Shown: piece by piece, positions 47,661 through 58,876 of the stretch
Numbering within the stretch: position 1 is the stretch's first letter
Layout: each line of letters opens with the position of its first letter
NCBI GenBank assembly: GCA_948146395.1
Contig: OX411543.1
Location: forward strand, 67,095,474-67,159,473
Length of the DNA stretch: 64,000 nt
From: Fragum whitleyi
Lineage: Eukaryota; Mollusca; Bivalvia; Cardiida; Cardiidae
Direction of reading: 5' to 3'
Program-made: the position numbers and the translations under genes
The notes under the pieces: model-generated
Database searches by the model: none
Seen by the model: only the letters and a program-made list of their open reading frames with translations
Told to the model about the DNA's origin: nothing

Positions 47661-49412
47661 ATGGTCACATTTACGACAATTATCGTAGTAAGTTGTACCC
47701 CATTTTACCGTAGGCAATCCGAGTCAATAATACGATTAACTAAGTTTAAGTAAGACAAAGTACATTTAACAAAGGTACTATCGAACAGTTTTCGTAGAAA
47801 GAAGTACGTGCGAGTTGAAACAACTACGAAGAACTGCGTAAAAATAAGAAGTTTAATTAGATAAATTCTTTATTTCTAATTAAGTGAAAATCGCAATTTA
47901 TTTGTTTCCCAATTTTTTTTTGTTCATACTTTTTTCGTCCCTCTTAAAAGTTCACACTATTTGAATATTTTTTTCTCTCTTCGATATCAGAAAAAAATCA
48001 CTTCAAGTTTAATCCATTGCGATATCTCAGCTTCAAAGAAGTCTTTATCATTGTATAAAAGTGAATTATTTACCGAACTTATGTATCTTATATCGCGAAA
48101 AAATATGATTACCATTTTTTGAGAAAAGAACACGATTTCATTGCTAAGCCTTGTTTCGAGCCCGTCCGCTAAAACAATTGAGAATAATAAAAACACTGGA
48201 TAAATTACCACACAGGTACTCGAGACCAGTAGAGCTTCATTGATTGTTGTTGTTTTATCATTATTATTATTATTTTTTGAAATATTAGTAGAAGTCGTAA
48301 TTTTGTTTGTATGTGCTAGAAAAACCTGAAGAGACTAGTAGGTTACAGTCACATTGGAAATAAATATTGCATTCACATTTATTAGGCATACAAAAGTGAA
48401 TAACGCCACCCCTTCCGATTAAAAAAGTCATAAGTGATAGTAATATAGAAAAAAATATAGAAAAATGAGTAAGAAAAATAGAATGTCCACTACTCGGTTT
48501 GAACTCGAGGTCTCACGAACAAGGGACATATGTCTTACCCTCTCCACCACCGGTTCAATTAGGCTATAAACCGCCAGTAAACATTTTTAATCCCAAATCA
48601 AATCAGCAGAAATCGTCGACCATCGGGATTCCCCGATTTCACTCACGGAAAATAAACAGAGTCTCAGGCGAAATTAGCCCAGGAATAAGAATCACGATCT
48701 TTAAATGTATCATTAGAATTAAAACCTAGTATTTCTATCAGTCACCTTCGGTTATTATAAATGATTTGTTGAAAAGACACGCGAGTTTCAAACCACTGAT
48801 TTTATGTGCACTTCATGATTAGATTTAATAAATTTCATCCATTCTATTCGTACTCTGAACGTAGTCCAACCCCACTATTGTGCGGCCTCTACGGTAGGAT
48901 TATACGCTAGAAGAACGTTCAGTTCACGGATCACTTAATAAACCACGCAGTCTACGATAGGGTAGGTTGTAGTACGGCATTCTTTCACTACGTCGAGGTT
49001 GAGATTACAACGTGAGATGTGGCCGCCATTTTTAACCCCGTGGACAAAAATCAGATATACGTACTGCAAGAGTAATGAATCGCTAGTTCAACCTTGGTTA
49101 ACCGCAGTATCGGGGACAAACCCTTACGATATCAAAGCGTGCTACATGTACTAAGGTTAATAAAGTTCCGATTTACGGATAAGCAGGTATTAACTACTGT
49201 GACAGTAGGGCCAAATTAGGGACAAAATAACGTACTTTACCAAGAATAGACGTTTGAACTTTTTTCCAATATCCAAGACACTACAATCATACTCACAAGT
49301 TTGCACTACGTTACTCACTACGCGGAAGCAACATGAATTTACGACTGACTACGTAGTTGCAAAACTACGGCTAACTACGTTAATTCACGTAAATCTGACC
49401 AAGCATTTAATT
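47661..49412. mobile_element. TACG-rich inverted-repeat element, copy 2
   Basis: The left end ATGGTCACATTTACGACAAT matches copy 1 (14965), and the right end is ACGTAAATCTGACCAAGCA at 49390-49408. It holds about 760 bp of unrelated sequence (roughly 47920-48680, including a SINE-like head) and lacks the central part of copy 1, but has the segment CGGACAAAAATCAGATA-type to ACGTACTTTACC that copy 1 lacks. No transposase was recognised. Confidence 0.65.
48485..48580 (-). repeat. tRNA-like SINE head (minus strand)
   Basis: On the minus strand: CCGGTGGTGGAGAGGGTAAG (A-box-like) and CTCGAGTTCAAACCGAGTAG (B box GAGTTCAAACC) in tRNA-like spacing with variable-arm text between. It lies in sequence that interrupts copy 2 of the TACG-rich element, suggesting an inserted SINE. 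A decayed tRNA gene is possible, but the acceptor stem is not convincing. Confidence 0.5.
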
Positions 49413-51142
49413 ATTAACTTAATTAATGGAAAATCTCCATTCATTTGTTTTCCAAGCCCTTATATCTCATGTATGTCATTCAATAGATAAGAATCACGAT
49501 CTTTAAATATATCATAAGGTTTAAAACGTAGCATTTCTATCAGTCGACTTCGTGTATTATAATAAATTTGTTGTAAAAAAAACGCGAGTTTCAAACCATT
49601 GATTTCACGTGCACTTCATGATTAGATTTGATCATTTCACCAATTCTAATCGTACTCTGAACGTACTCCTACCCCACTGTTTCCTTGCTTGGTCGTAGGA
49701 TTAATGTCGACAGATGTTTATTAAACGGTTTGTACGGTAAACGATACGTTCTAATTCAGCAAGAGTACGATTCAACAAAATATTACTACGTTGAACTACA
49801 TTCAAACTACGACAGAAAGTCCATTTTCATCGTAGGGATTTTGAACATGCCCAAGATTTGTGCTGCCACTACGGTAGGATTATACGGTAGAAGAACGTTC
49901 AGTCCACGGGCGACTAGGTTAAACTACGCAGTCAACGGTAGGGAACGTTGTAGTACGGCATTATTTCACTATTTCGAGATTAAGATTACAACGTGAAATG
50001 TGACCGCGATTTTTAGCTCACTTGAGCACGAAGTTGCTCAAGGTGAGCTTTAGTGGTTGGGTGGATGTCCGTCGTTCGTCGCCCGTTGTCCGTCGTGTGT
50101 CTAGTGTCGTCAACATGCACTCTAGAGGCTACATTTTTTGCCCAATCAACCTGAAATTTGGTCAGAATGATTGTCTTGATACAATCTCGGACGAGTTCGA
50201 AATTGGGTCAAATGGGGTAAAAAACTAGGTCACGGGGTCAAATCTTAGAAAAAACCTTGTATGCACTCTAGAGGACACATTTTTCCCAATTACCTGAAAT
50301 TTAGTTATCTAGAATGATTGTTTTTATAAAAGCTCGGACAAGTTTAAAACTGGGTCAATTTGGGTCAAAAACTAGGTCATGGGGTCAAATCTTAGAAAAA
50401 CCTTGTATGCAACCTGGGGGTCTTATTTTTTGTCTGATCAACCTGAAATTTGGTTAGATTGATTGTCTTGATAAAATCTCAGTCCAGTTTGAAATTTGGG
50501 CAAGTGGGGTCAAAAACACGGTCACTGGGTCAAATCTTAGAAAAATTGTGTATGCACCCTGGTTTCCACTTTTTTGCCCAATCAACTTAAAATTTGGTCA
50601 GAATAATTATTGTGATAAAAGTCAAGTCTTTTTTGTTTGAAAATTAACCAAATAAGTTTTCAAAACCTGCTTGAAATGAGTTTTGGAAAATTCACTCAGG
50701 TGAGCGATTAAGGGCCACTATGGCCCTCTTGTTTACAACGTACCTTTTCCTTACCTAACCTCGGACAAAAATCAGATACACGTACTGCAAGAGTAGTGAA
50801 TCGCTAGTTCAACCTTGGTTAATCGTAGTATCGAGGACAAACGTTTACGATATCATAGCGTGCTACTACTGTTAATTTACAATCAGGGATCAACTACTGT
50901 GACAGTACGGCCAAATTAGGGACAAAATAACGTACTATACCGTGAATAGACTTTTGAATATTTTTTTACAATATCCAAAACACTACGATCAAACTCACGA
51001 GTTTTCACTACGTTACTCACTACGCGTAAGCACGGCTTTCTTCGTCTTACTGCGCGGTATACGTTCATCTACGTGAATTTTACGGCTGACTACGTCAATT
51101 CGGAAAACCACGTTAATCAACGTAAATTTGACCAAGCCTTAA
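49413..51142. mobile_element. TACG-rich element, copy 3 (5' truncated, split by HE15)
   Basis: Starts inside the family consensus (ATTAATGGAAAATCTCCATT) immediately after copy 2 and runs through GACTACGGTAGGATTATACG-type text to 50014. It is then split by HE15 (50015-50732) and resumes with TTACAACGTACCTTTTCCTT to the right end ACGTAAATTTGACCAAGCC at 51121-51139, followed by TTAA. The intact equivalent in copy 1 reads CGCGATTTATTACAACGTAC, which locates the insertion site. Confidence 0.72.
50015..50732 (+). mobile_element. Hairpin-ended element HE15, core type A, nested
   Basis: A compact copy of 718 bp. The left end is AGCTCACTTGAGCACGAAGT then TGCTCAAGGTGAGCTTTA, with leader GTCCGTCGTTCGTCGCCCGT. 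Four monomers of about 145 bp follow (CTCTAGAGGCTACATTTTTT, CAACCTGAAATTTGGTCAGA). The right end is CTCAGGTGAGCGATTAAGGG then CCACTATGGCCCTCTTGT. It sits in copy 3 of the TACG-rich element. Confidence 0.9.
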
Positions 51143-51194
51143 AGTAGTGTCAGAAAAAATAATGTTTAAAGAAAAAGTTAACGGGCGCCTCCGC

Positions 51195-51256
51195 TTGCGA
51201 CGGACATCGGGTCATGACAATACAATGGAGCCCCAGTGGACTTGGTCCAATGTGTC
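51195..51256 (-). mobile_element. Hairpin-ended element fragment with variant 5' hairpin (minus strand)
   Basis: On the minus strand: CATTGGACCAAGTCCACTGG then GGCTCCATTGTATTG and CCGATGTCCGTCGC. TGGACCAAGTCCA can form a hairpin and is followed by the CGTC leader, as at 61741. Only the end is present. Confidence 0.4.
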
Positions 51257-52648
51257 TAAAAATAATTAAGACCCGTTTACAAATGCTGTCAGTGCTTTCT
51301 ACCTTGATGTTAAGAATTGCTATTGCAATAGTCCAAATTGATCCTTTTCCCGAGTTTTCTGGCTTATCGGCCCAATTTTCCAAAGGAACGGTTCTTATGA
51401 CCCACTTTTATTCTGTGAAATCACTTAAACGAAGATATTTTGAGTAAAACCAATAAGGCCCACTTCCCTTGTTTTCGAACGGATTGGCCCCATAAACCTA
51501 CCTTATGACACTACAATCAGCCTGTGAATTGACTTTAGGAAATATACAAAGTCAAAAATAATTGTAACAATTTTCGATTTTTTTGTAAAATATTCTTTGT
51601 TCTAGTACAATATAGATATAGTAATTTTGTGTCGTAGCGATCAGCCTATCTAAATCAACAACTTTGGATATCACTAGTAACGTGCTATTTTATGAGTTTA
51701 AGGTTGATGATTCTCGTCACAAGTTTATCTGATTTCTTATTGTGCGGGGCTTCAATAAGAGCGGTGCTGACCGGATGCCAACCAATCAAAGTTGTAAAAC
51801 TTATTTTTATCTATCCCTAGTCATATCCATTTTGTAAACAGTTTGTTTCGAAAATTGCTGGCACTAATTGAGCTTCTGGTTTTCTCTAAATATTAATTCA
51901 CGCTTTATTTTCAGGTCATTCCGTAATGGCTTGAACAGTTAATTCATATATCTTAACAACATAATACATATCATAAAACCATTGATGAAGTAAAAGCAAA
52001 TGCTTATACTTGTGGCAGTTAGATGTTGAATTTTGGTGACATCCTTTATTAAATGAACGATTCTCCGCAAAATTTAAAGGTATCTGTAAATTTGGCATGT
52101 CTGGTTTGACTATATAACAATAACTTGAGTTTGGATTTTTTTTCAAAACTAGATATATATAACCTCCTGTATCAAGAGTAACCAATTCAATTATTCAGTA
52201 CCGTACAGTTACAGCACTTATATCACTTTGATTACTATTTCGGAAGAGCACTTTAACAATCAAACAAACCCGTCACATAACTATCTCTCAGTATTGCCAA
52301 TTGTCTACATGGCGTCAAGATTGTAACACTTGTTCAAGTGAGCTCACGAACGTTACTCATTTGAAATGTACAAGATGCATCGATAGCTTCAGAAATGTTG
52401 GGACGTTAAACACCTTCCATCATAAATTATCTACATGGATAAGATTCGTTCTGACACTATAGAAAGCCAAACACCAAAGGTAGCATTGGCTTTAAAGCTT
52501 TTTACCATTGACTTTATTTAAGTGAAATGACGTTCCAAAACTTGAATCAAGTTACGAGATTTAGAATTACGCTGACGATATCATTAAGGTCTTTAGAAAC
52601 AAAAGCTATAATTGTGTTTCGTATTTAGCAATATATTTTTCGTTTCAG
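51257..52648. other. No gene recognised (intron before the pore exon)
   Basis: AT-rich intron with no repeat boundary recognised. Short ORFs here have no domain. Confidence 0.4.
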
Positions 52649-52867
52649 GACGCTCACTGGGCCCAACAATATACGTGGTCGTTATTCAAGGCGCTTTCAC
52701 ATATGCTATGCATCGGTTATGGGCGTTTTCCGCCCCAGAACATGACGGACACGTGGCTCACCATACTCAGTATGTTGAGTGGAGCAACGTGCTACGCCCT
52801 GTTCCTTGGACATACCACAACTATTATACAGTCTTTCGATACTTCCAGGAGATTATACAATGAAAAG
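52649..52867 (+). CDS. HCN: HCN channel exon: pore loop and S6
   Basis: The acceptor is CGTTTCAG ending at 52648 and the donor is GTAAAA at 52868. The 73 codons in phase 0 encode the pore helix ([16 protein letters not shown]), the HCN-type selectivity filter C-I-G-Y-G, the [11 protein letters not shown] segment that caps S6, then S6 itself ([20 protein letters not shown]), ending in the start of the C-linker with [15 protein letters not shown] is a possible N-glycosylation sequon, but its position just after the filter makes use uncertain. A longer ORF overlapping this exon at 52612-52863 is in another frame and is not the protein. Confidence 0.95.
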
Positions 52868-55797
52868 GTAAAAATAGTTTGAATCTTACGAAAGTGGTTT
52901 TTTTTTTCATTTCTGGGAAAATTAGATTATTATCTTTGCTAATTAAGCATCGAAATACGAGAATGCGTATATATTTACAGCAAAAGGTAGATAGAAATCT
53001 AGCTTAGTCTAGTAATTTATTTTCTTAATATGTTTCGCCAGTTGAAAGAAAGAAAAGTTTTCACCTACCTTTAATTCTATCTTTCTTTTATGATGACAAA
53101 TATACAAATGTATGTTTTCGATGTAATGGGGCTGTCAAAACACAGCGTATGAAAGTAATCTACGTCTTGGGCGTAGGAAATAGAAGACACTCCTTAAAGC
53201 TTTAACTTCACAGCGTATAACAAGCGCTATCGCTTGATATATTTCAAGTTTTTTTTAAAAGGTGAGCAATAATCTATTCTATAAATAAAGACCTAGCTTT
53301 AATAATCAAATACCTCACAAATGCAACATTTGTATAGACTTTTTATTAAAAGGTACCCCGACACCATGCTCCAATCTTAATTAAATAGATATGTCTCGTA
53401 GGGTTTACCTTTACAATAATTTGACCAAAAAATCAGCATAGCTTTCCATGCATTTTTCGGAGAAAATGGGGATTTTTGAAAATACCATTTTTCTTGCACA
53501 AATGCCAAGAAACGGACGATTAAAAATTGAATAGTGAAGATAAATAATCGTGAGTTTGTATACATGATTAATTGAATACAAAGAATTGTAAAATATTTGA
53601 TATTTACATTTACAAGACGAAAAACAGGAAAAAAAGTTCTCGAAAAGAATACACTTCTTTTCAGCGAAATTTAATTTTTATTTTAAGATCAACAAAAAAC
53701 ATACACCTACATTAAATATAGTTGAAAGAATATAATAGAAAATTAGATAATTTAGAAAAGGTAAAATAGTGTAGGTGTATCCAGGCATTTTTAGCCACTT
53801 TGCTTTCTATGAAACCACCAACTCTTCAAAATCAGGTGTTCAGCTATCTTCGAATTCTGGTAATGAATATCAACAAAACAAGACTTTGATAATATTTGCT
53901 GTAAAAGAAAACATGTACCTCATTGATATTTATGTAACTGCTATAAAAGTTTCACTTCCTGATAATCCAGGCAGGTAGGAAAACCACTAGACAAGTATAA
54001 AAAAAAAATACGAAAGGGGTGAACCTTTTTTTTTTAAAGGGAGGTAATATGTTTTTGTTAATCGAGTTAAGGTTTCAAATAGTGTCCGATAGCCTTAACA
54101 AATGTGGACGTTTACTAGGGTGCCAACGTCATTGTAACGTTTATTGCCGTATTTCAAGCGTATGCACGCGAATGATAACGTTTGAATAAATATTGTAAGC
54201 GTAGGAATAACATAAATAGTGTTTATCAATATTCTTTAAGTTTTTTTAAAAATTCCAACTTCACTTTACATACATTTTCACAATTAACAACCACATCTGA
54301 CGTATACACTAATTGAATTATTTATCCAACAAATATGCCATCACTCATATATTGATCTTTGTGACTTCGTTTATTACGTTACTTGTACTGTTTTAATCAT
54401 CATTTCCGAAAAATAGTTTATTACAGATTTAAACATATAACAAGGAAGGAGCTTTTTAAATATCTATATTAGCGAAGATTGAAGTCAATGAAAAAACTTT
54501 TGTTGTAGTATACCTTCTCTAGTATTCACATATATTGTCTAAGTTTCATTTTGTAGAGTATTTCTAATAATCTCACTAGAGAGTTAGACCCATCTTTAAT
54601 TTTTGGTTTGAACCAACACCATTGAGTAATGAAATATCTGTTGCATGTAAACATCATCATAAAATACTGCCCAATCACATTTAAAAGCTTAGTAAAAGTT
54701 TAAGAAATCTCTAACTATAAAGAATCAACTGCGAAACTAAAATAGATGCGTTGAGATGAAAGCGCAATTTTCAACAAAGTAGTACACCCTTGTAACTCTA
54801 TAGGAGGGATTGTACAATTGCTCAAGTTTCGATTTCAGAATGGTTTATGTCTGTTTTCTTGTCAATATTCCATGCTAATATCAAGAATTTTTAAAACCCG
54901 TCAATGGGAATCACAACGTCTGCATTAATAAAATCAAAGCACTGAAAGTACTGATGGTGGACGTTTCTGTTGGCATGCTAGAGTGATTCTTCCATTTGTT
55001 GAGAAAAAAGAAATTTTTCATGTAAAATTACAATAAAAGGTAGATGACCTGACCCAAGTTCGCATCTTGCTTCAGATATACATTTCTCAACATATATCGT
55101 CGATCGTCAACCAAAGTCCTGTAATAACAAGGTTTCGATAACATTCGGCATCATGTCGGGTGTAGTTTTAAGAGTGATTGTCTTATCCATTGGCTATAAT
55201 AGGAAAGAAACAATGAGATGATCTAGGTTATTATTTTTAGTTTGTACTGCTAATCGATTCTCCATAATCTCATAATTACAATTATGGTGTTTTCTATAAA
55301 AGGATAATAATGAATTGTTCCGCCATTTTCATTCTCAAATAAAGAGAGAAAGGGTAAGTGTTTATATAAACACGTAAAAAAATGCAGACACTCGTCTCGA
55401 GATTGAGCGTCGCGTGTTGATTAGTTAAGTAAAACCCCTTTGCATAAACCTTAATCGTATGACCTGAATGCTATTTACTTAACCTGCTCGGGCTGAATCG
55501 TTAGTCATGTGTATTCCGGTATTTCCATGCATTGGCCCTTGTTTTATATACGTTAGTGGTGTCAGGGGAGGTTACCATTCAAGTAATTCCATTCACCAAG
55601 TTTTCATGCGTGATCTCCCATAGACCATTGGGAAACAATAAGGTAAATTACTCACTCTGCCTGAAAAGTAGTTCTACTCAAGCAAAACGTTCACCCGATC
55701 TCTAAATTGCATATGATTTCGCACTTATAAGATGTCTTTGGTGTTTCAACAAGTTATGCATCTTATCGAACCAAGGGTTACGAACGTTTTACTTATC
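52868..55797. other. No gene recognised (intron)
   Basis: AT-rich intron sequence downstream of the S6 exon. No repeats with defined ends and no coding signal were seen. Confidence 0.45.
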
Positions 55798-57809
55798 TTA
55801 CCCTTGACTGATTGAATGGGTAATTTCTGTACGCGTGATGTCACAGAACAGAAAACGAGGCGGACCAATCAGTAACCTTCTTACAAAAAGGTCCGATAGC
55901 GGAAGGTATGTCAGGTCAATATGCCCCGCGGCTACTTTCCAGATGTGAATTTAACCCTCAGAAGTTTTAAGTAAGCTTAATTGTGACACATAGTAAGACT
56001 GAAATACACAATCACAAAGACTGTTCGATTTTTTTAATTTTTCAAATGACAACATATCTTTTTAATAATTTGATGGTACATTGAAGGTTCTCAAATTCAG
56101 CTTTTCTGACTTCGATGATAGTGTATTACGATTTTTCAATATTTATTTAAATTTTCAAGTTATTTAATCAATCCATACCGGTTTAAGTTTTCACTGTTTT
56201 TTAACCTCATCAAAAGCAAACTCCAATATAGTAGAATGCATCTATATTGAAGTGTAAGAAATTTGAAATTTGGAATAAATTAAAAAAATAAGCCTTCTTA
56301 TACAAATAATTTAGAAATGATAATGTACTTGAATTTTCATATTAATTCTTTAATTCGGGAGTTTTTCTCCTTCTTCTCCAGCAGGCTTTTCTTTAAACAC
56401 ATAAAATGACCCAAGAGAACTAAATAGAATAAGATATATAAAAATAAATAAAAAAAGAAAGAAAGAAAATAATAGAACAAATTTTTGTAGGGCTATCCGA
56501 ATTTTATGGGAGCCGAAGAATTAATAGATTTATTTTTTTATTGTTTTAATATATCTTCATTAACTAATTATTTGTTTATTGATTTTAATTTATTCTTATT
56601 TGCAAAGTACTTTTGTTGTAGGTAGTCACAGGTTTCGATAAATTTAAGATTTAAATTTTCTATGAAACACTTTATTCACGACGTTTTAAACAAAGCAACC
56701 CAGTGCAATGTTCTATACAAATCGAAATACACATGTATGTGTAAATAAAAGGGATTATTTGATTTTTATCCCTGATATGTATCAAATTTACGTGAATTGT
56801 TTTTAGGCAGTCAAAAATCTCGTGGCTACAGCTAATTCAAGTTATGGTTAAGTAGTTTTGGTCGCCCGTTAACTACTTTCTATAAAGTAAGGAAATATAT
56901 TTGCTTTCAATATTAAAAAAGAGAATAAAAAACTGGCCATTCCCTTTATATTTATTTCATTATATTTTTTCTTATTTTTTATTTATTTATTTTATTATAA
57001 TTTCTTTTGTTGGGGGTGGTGGTGGGGGCTATCCAAAATGTCCCTCTATTAGACAATTTTGAGATTTTCTTTTTTCAATTTTTGGTGAGTCAACTTGTTA
57101 AAAATTACTTCTTCAATTGACTGCATGTTTCTTCCGTTTTTTTACTCCAAAACGAATCATGGAATCTGCTTTATGACGCGGCGGGATGTTGTTTTGTGTG
57201 TCTGGTGGTGGTGGTGGGGTGAATGTGCATAGATTAGCTCTAAACCATTTCAAGTTATCTTTAAAGACGGCATGTGTTTAAAATAGAAACAATCTAAGAT
57301 TTGTCATCTAGTAATGCCTTAATTTGGCCGTTGGGCAGCGGTACATGTTTTATTTAAGTTTTGAAAATAATGATCGAAATTGAGGACAGAGTATAATTTT
57401 AATTACTATTTTTTTCTTTTCTATCATATATTGCAAATTGAGTGATTTTACTTTACATAGAAATATTAGAGAAAATAATGACAATGTTCAATATTAATGA
57501 TAACAAAATCTTAGTATTCGAATTAATTATGATAAAAGGAATTGATTTATATTTTATGGATTTTACAATTCAAATGAAAACGTACCAAAAAGTAAACGTT
57601 TCCGATGCGACGCGTTTCCTTTATCCATGAATGAAGGGTTTATCTACACAGACGTCGGTATACAATCGGTTGCCATAGGGATTTTAAATGGTACCGATGT
57701 CGTTTGTAAGAAGCTCTCTGATTGGCAGTTACAGAAATCGCGTTTGACATTTTGATTGGCCGGCTAAAAATAATGTACAGAATTTACCCATTCATTCAGT
57801 CAAGGGGTA
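55798..57809. mobile_element. Element with long, gapped inverted-repeat ends
   Basis: The left arm begins TTACCCTTGACTGATTGAAT, GGGTAATTTCTGTAC (55798-55832), with CCAATCAGTAACCTTCTTAC at 55864. The right arm, read in reverse complement from 57809, is TACCCCTTGACTGAATGAAT, GGGTAAATTCTGTAC, then CCAATCAGAGAGCTTCTTAC. The shared order over about 100 bp indicates terminal inverted repeats 1.8 kb apart. The interior is AT-rich with G-rich microsatellites (GGTGGTGGTGG at about 57017 and 57205) and no transposase. Confidence 0.55.
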
Positions 57810-57845
57810 TTCGAGAAGAAGCTATCGATTCGATACCCCTTGACT
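57798..57845. repeat. Perfect 13-bp inverted repeat (hairpin)
   Basis: AGTCAAGGGGTAT (57798-57810) and ATACCCCTTGACT (57833-57845) are exact complements around a 22-nt spacer. The left arm is also the outer end of the inverted-repeat element at 55798-57809, so the site may be two such ends head to head. Confidence 0.75.
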
Positions 57846-58876
57846 CGTGAAGATGCAAGTAATGTAAAATCCTTGTTTCACTCCATTTTTAAAATGCATA
57901 GTTGTCAGACTGATACAATTCTTGAAAAAGAGTAAATTCAAACTTAGTGAGCACAACTGTTTTGAAAACGTATTAACATCAGACAGGATTGTTCTTACGC
58001 GGTGTTAACACTGGTGAAAGTAAACGTCCACCAAAAATTCCAGTATCCTAATATAGTTCCAGGATTGTTGAGTATGAAATTTGGATAAAATGATTTTATT
58101 AGATAACTAGAATGTGTTTGACTTTGTTGCATTCATAAATCAATGAGTTAGTGTTTCATCAGACATTTCGCAAAATGTACATAATTTTGTTTCAGAGAGT
58201 TTCATTATAAAAAGAAGCTCGTTCGTTTGTAAAATTCTATATACAATTCTGAACTGAAGCCATTGACAATAAGTATCCCTCGATATTTTGTAAGTGTTCG
58301 AATGTCTTTTACACCGAGAATTTTCAATATTTCCAAAAAGGGACAGCCATTAATTTTCACAAGTGGAAGTTTCTCTGTTACTAATCAAAGTGCTATAAAC
58401 ATATTTATTGCAATATTTATTTGTTAATACTGGATTAAAGAAACATACGAATTTGGGGACCAAGCATGTGACATCTTTATCAAAACGTTCTACCTCTCGA
58501 CCGTGGTTACTGATTTATCTTAATTTTTCTAGCGGTTAGTCGAAGAGATTTCGTCAAAGAAGTGATTGTAAAATGTTGCATGAAGTAAATGACCGATCAA
58601 CGAATAATTGTCGACAGCTCGTCACTTTATAGGAGATAACCCTAAAGAACAGTTAAAGAATACACTTTTCGCATTGAAATGGTATGAAATCGTTTCAATT
58701 ACAACACTTGGTGACAGTGTTGCATACACTTGACGACCCCTTTGCATGCGCTCATTGACCATTTCAAACTTAATTGTTACAACGTCAAGATTTTCACTCA
58801 CCGACAGGTTGTATCCCTGTTGCATGTCGTGTGTAAATGGGGCTTCTAACATACTATTATTATACTATTTATTTTT
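57846..58876. other. No gene recognised (intron)
   Basis: No supported feature. Short ORFs at 58622-58967 straddle or abut the transposon that begins at 58877. Confidence 0.4.

Noticed and set aside
52612..52863. 83-codon ORF overlapping the pore exon
   Set aside because: Wrong frame. The HCN pore and S6 are read in another frame between the splice sites at 52649 and 52867.
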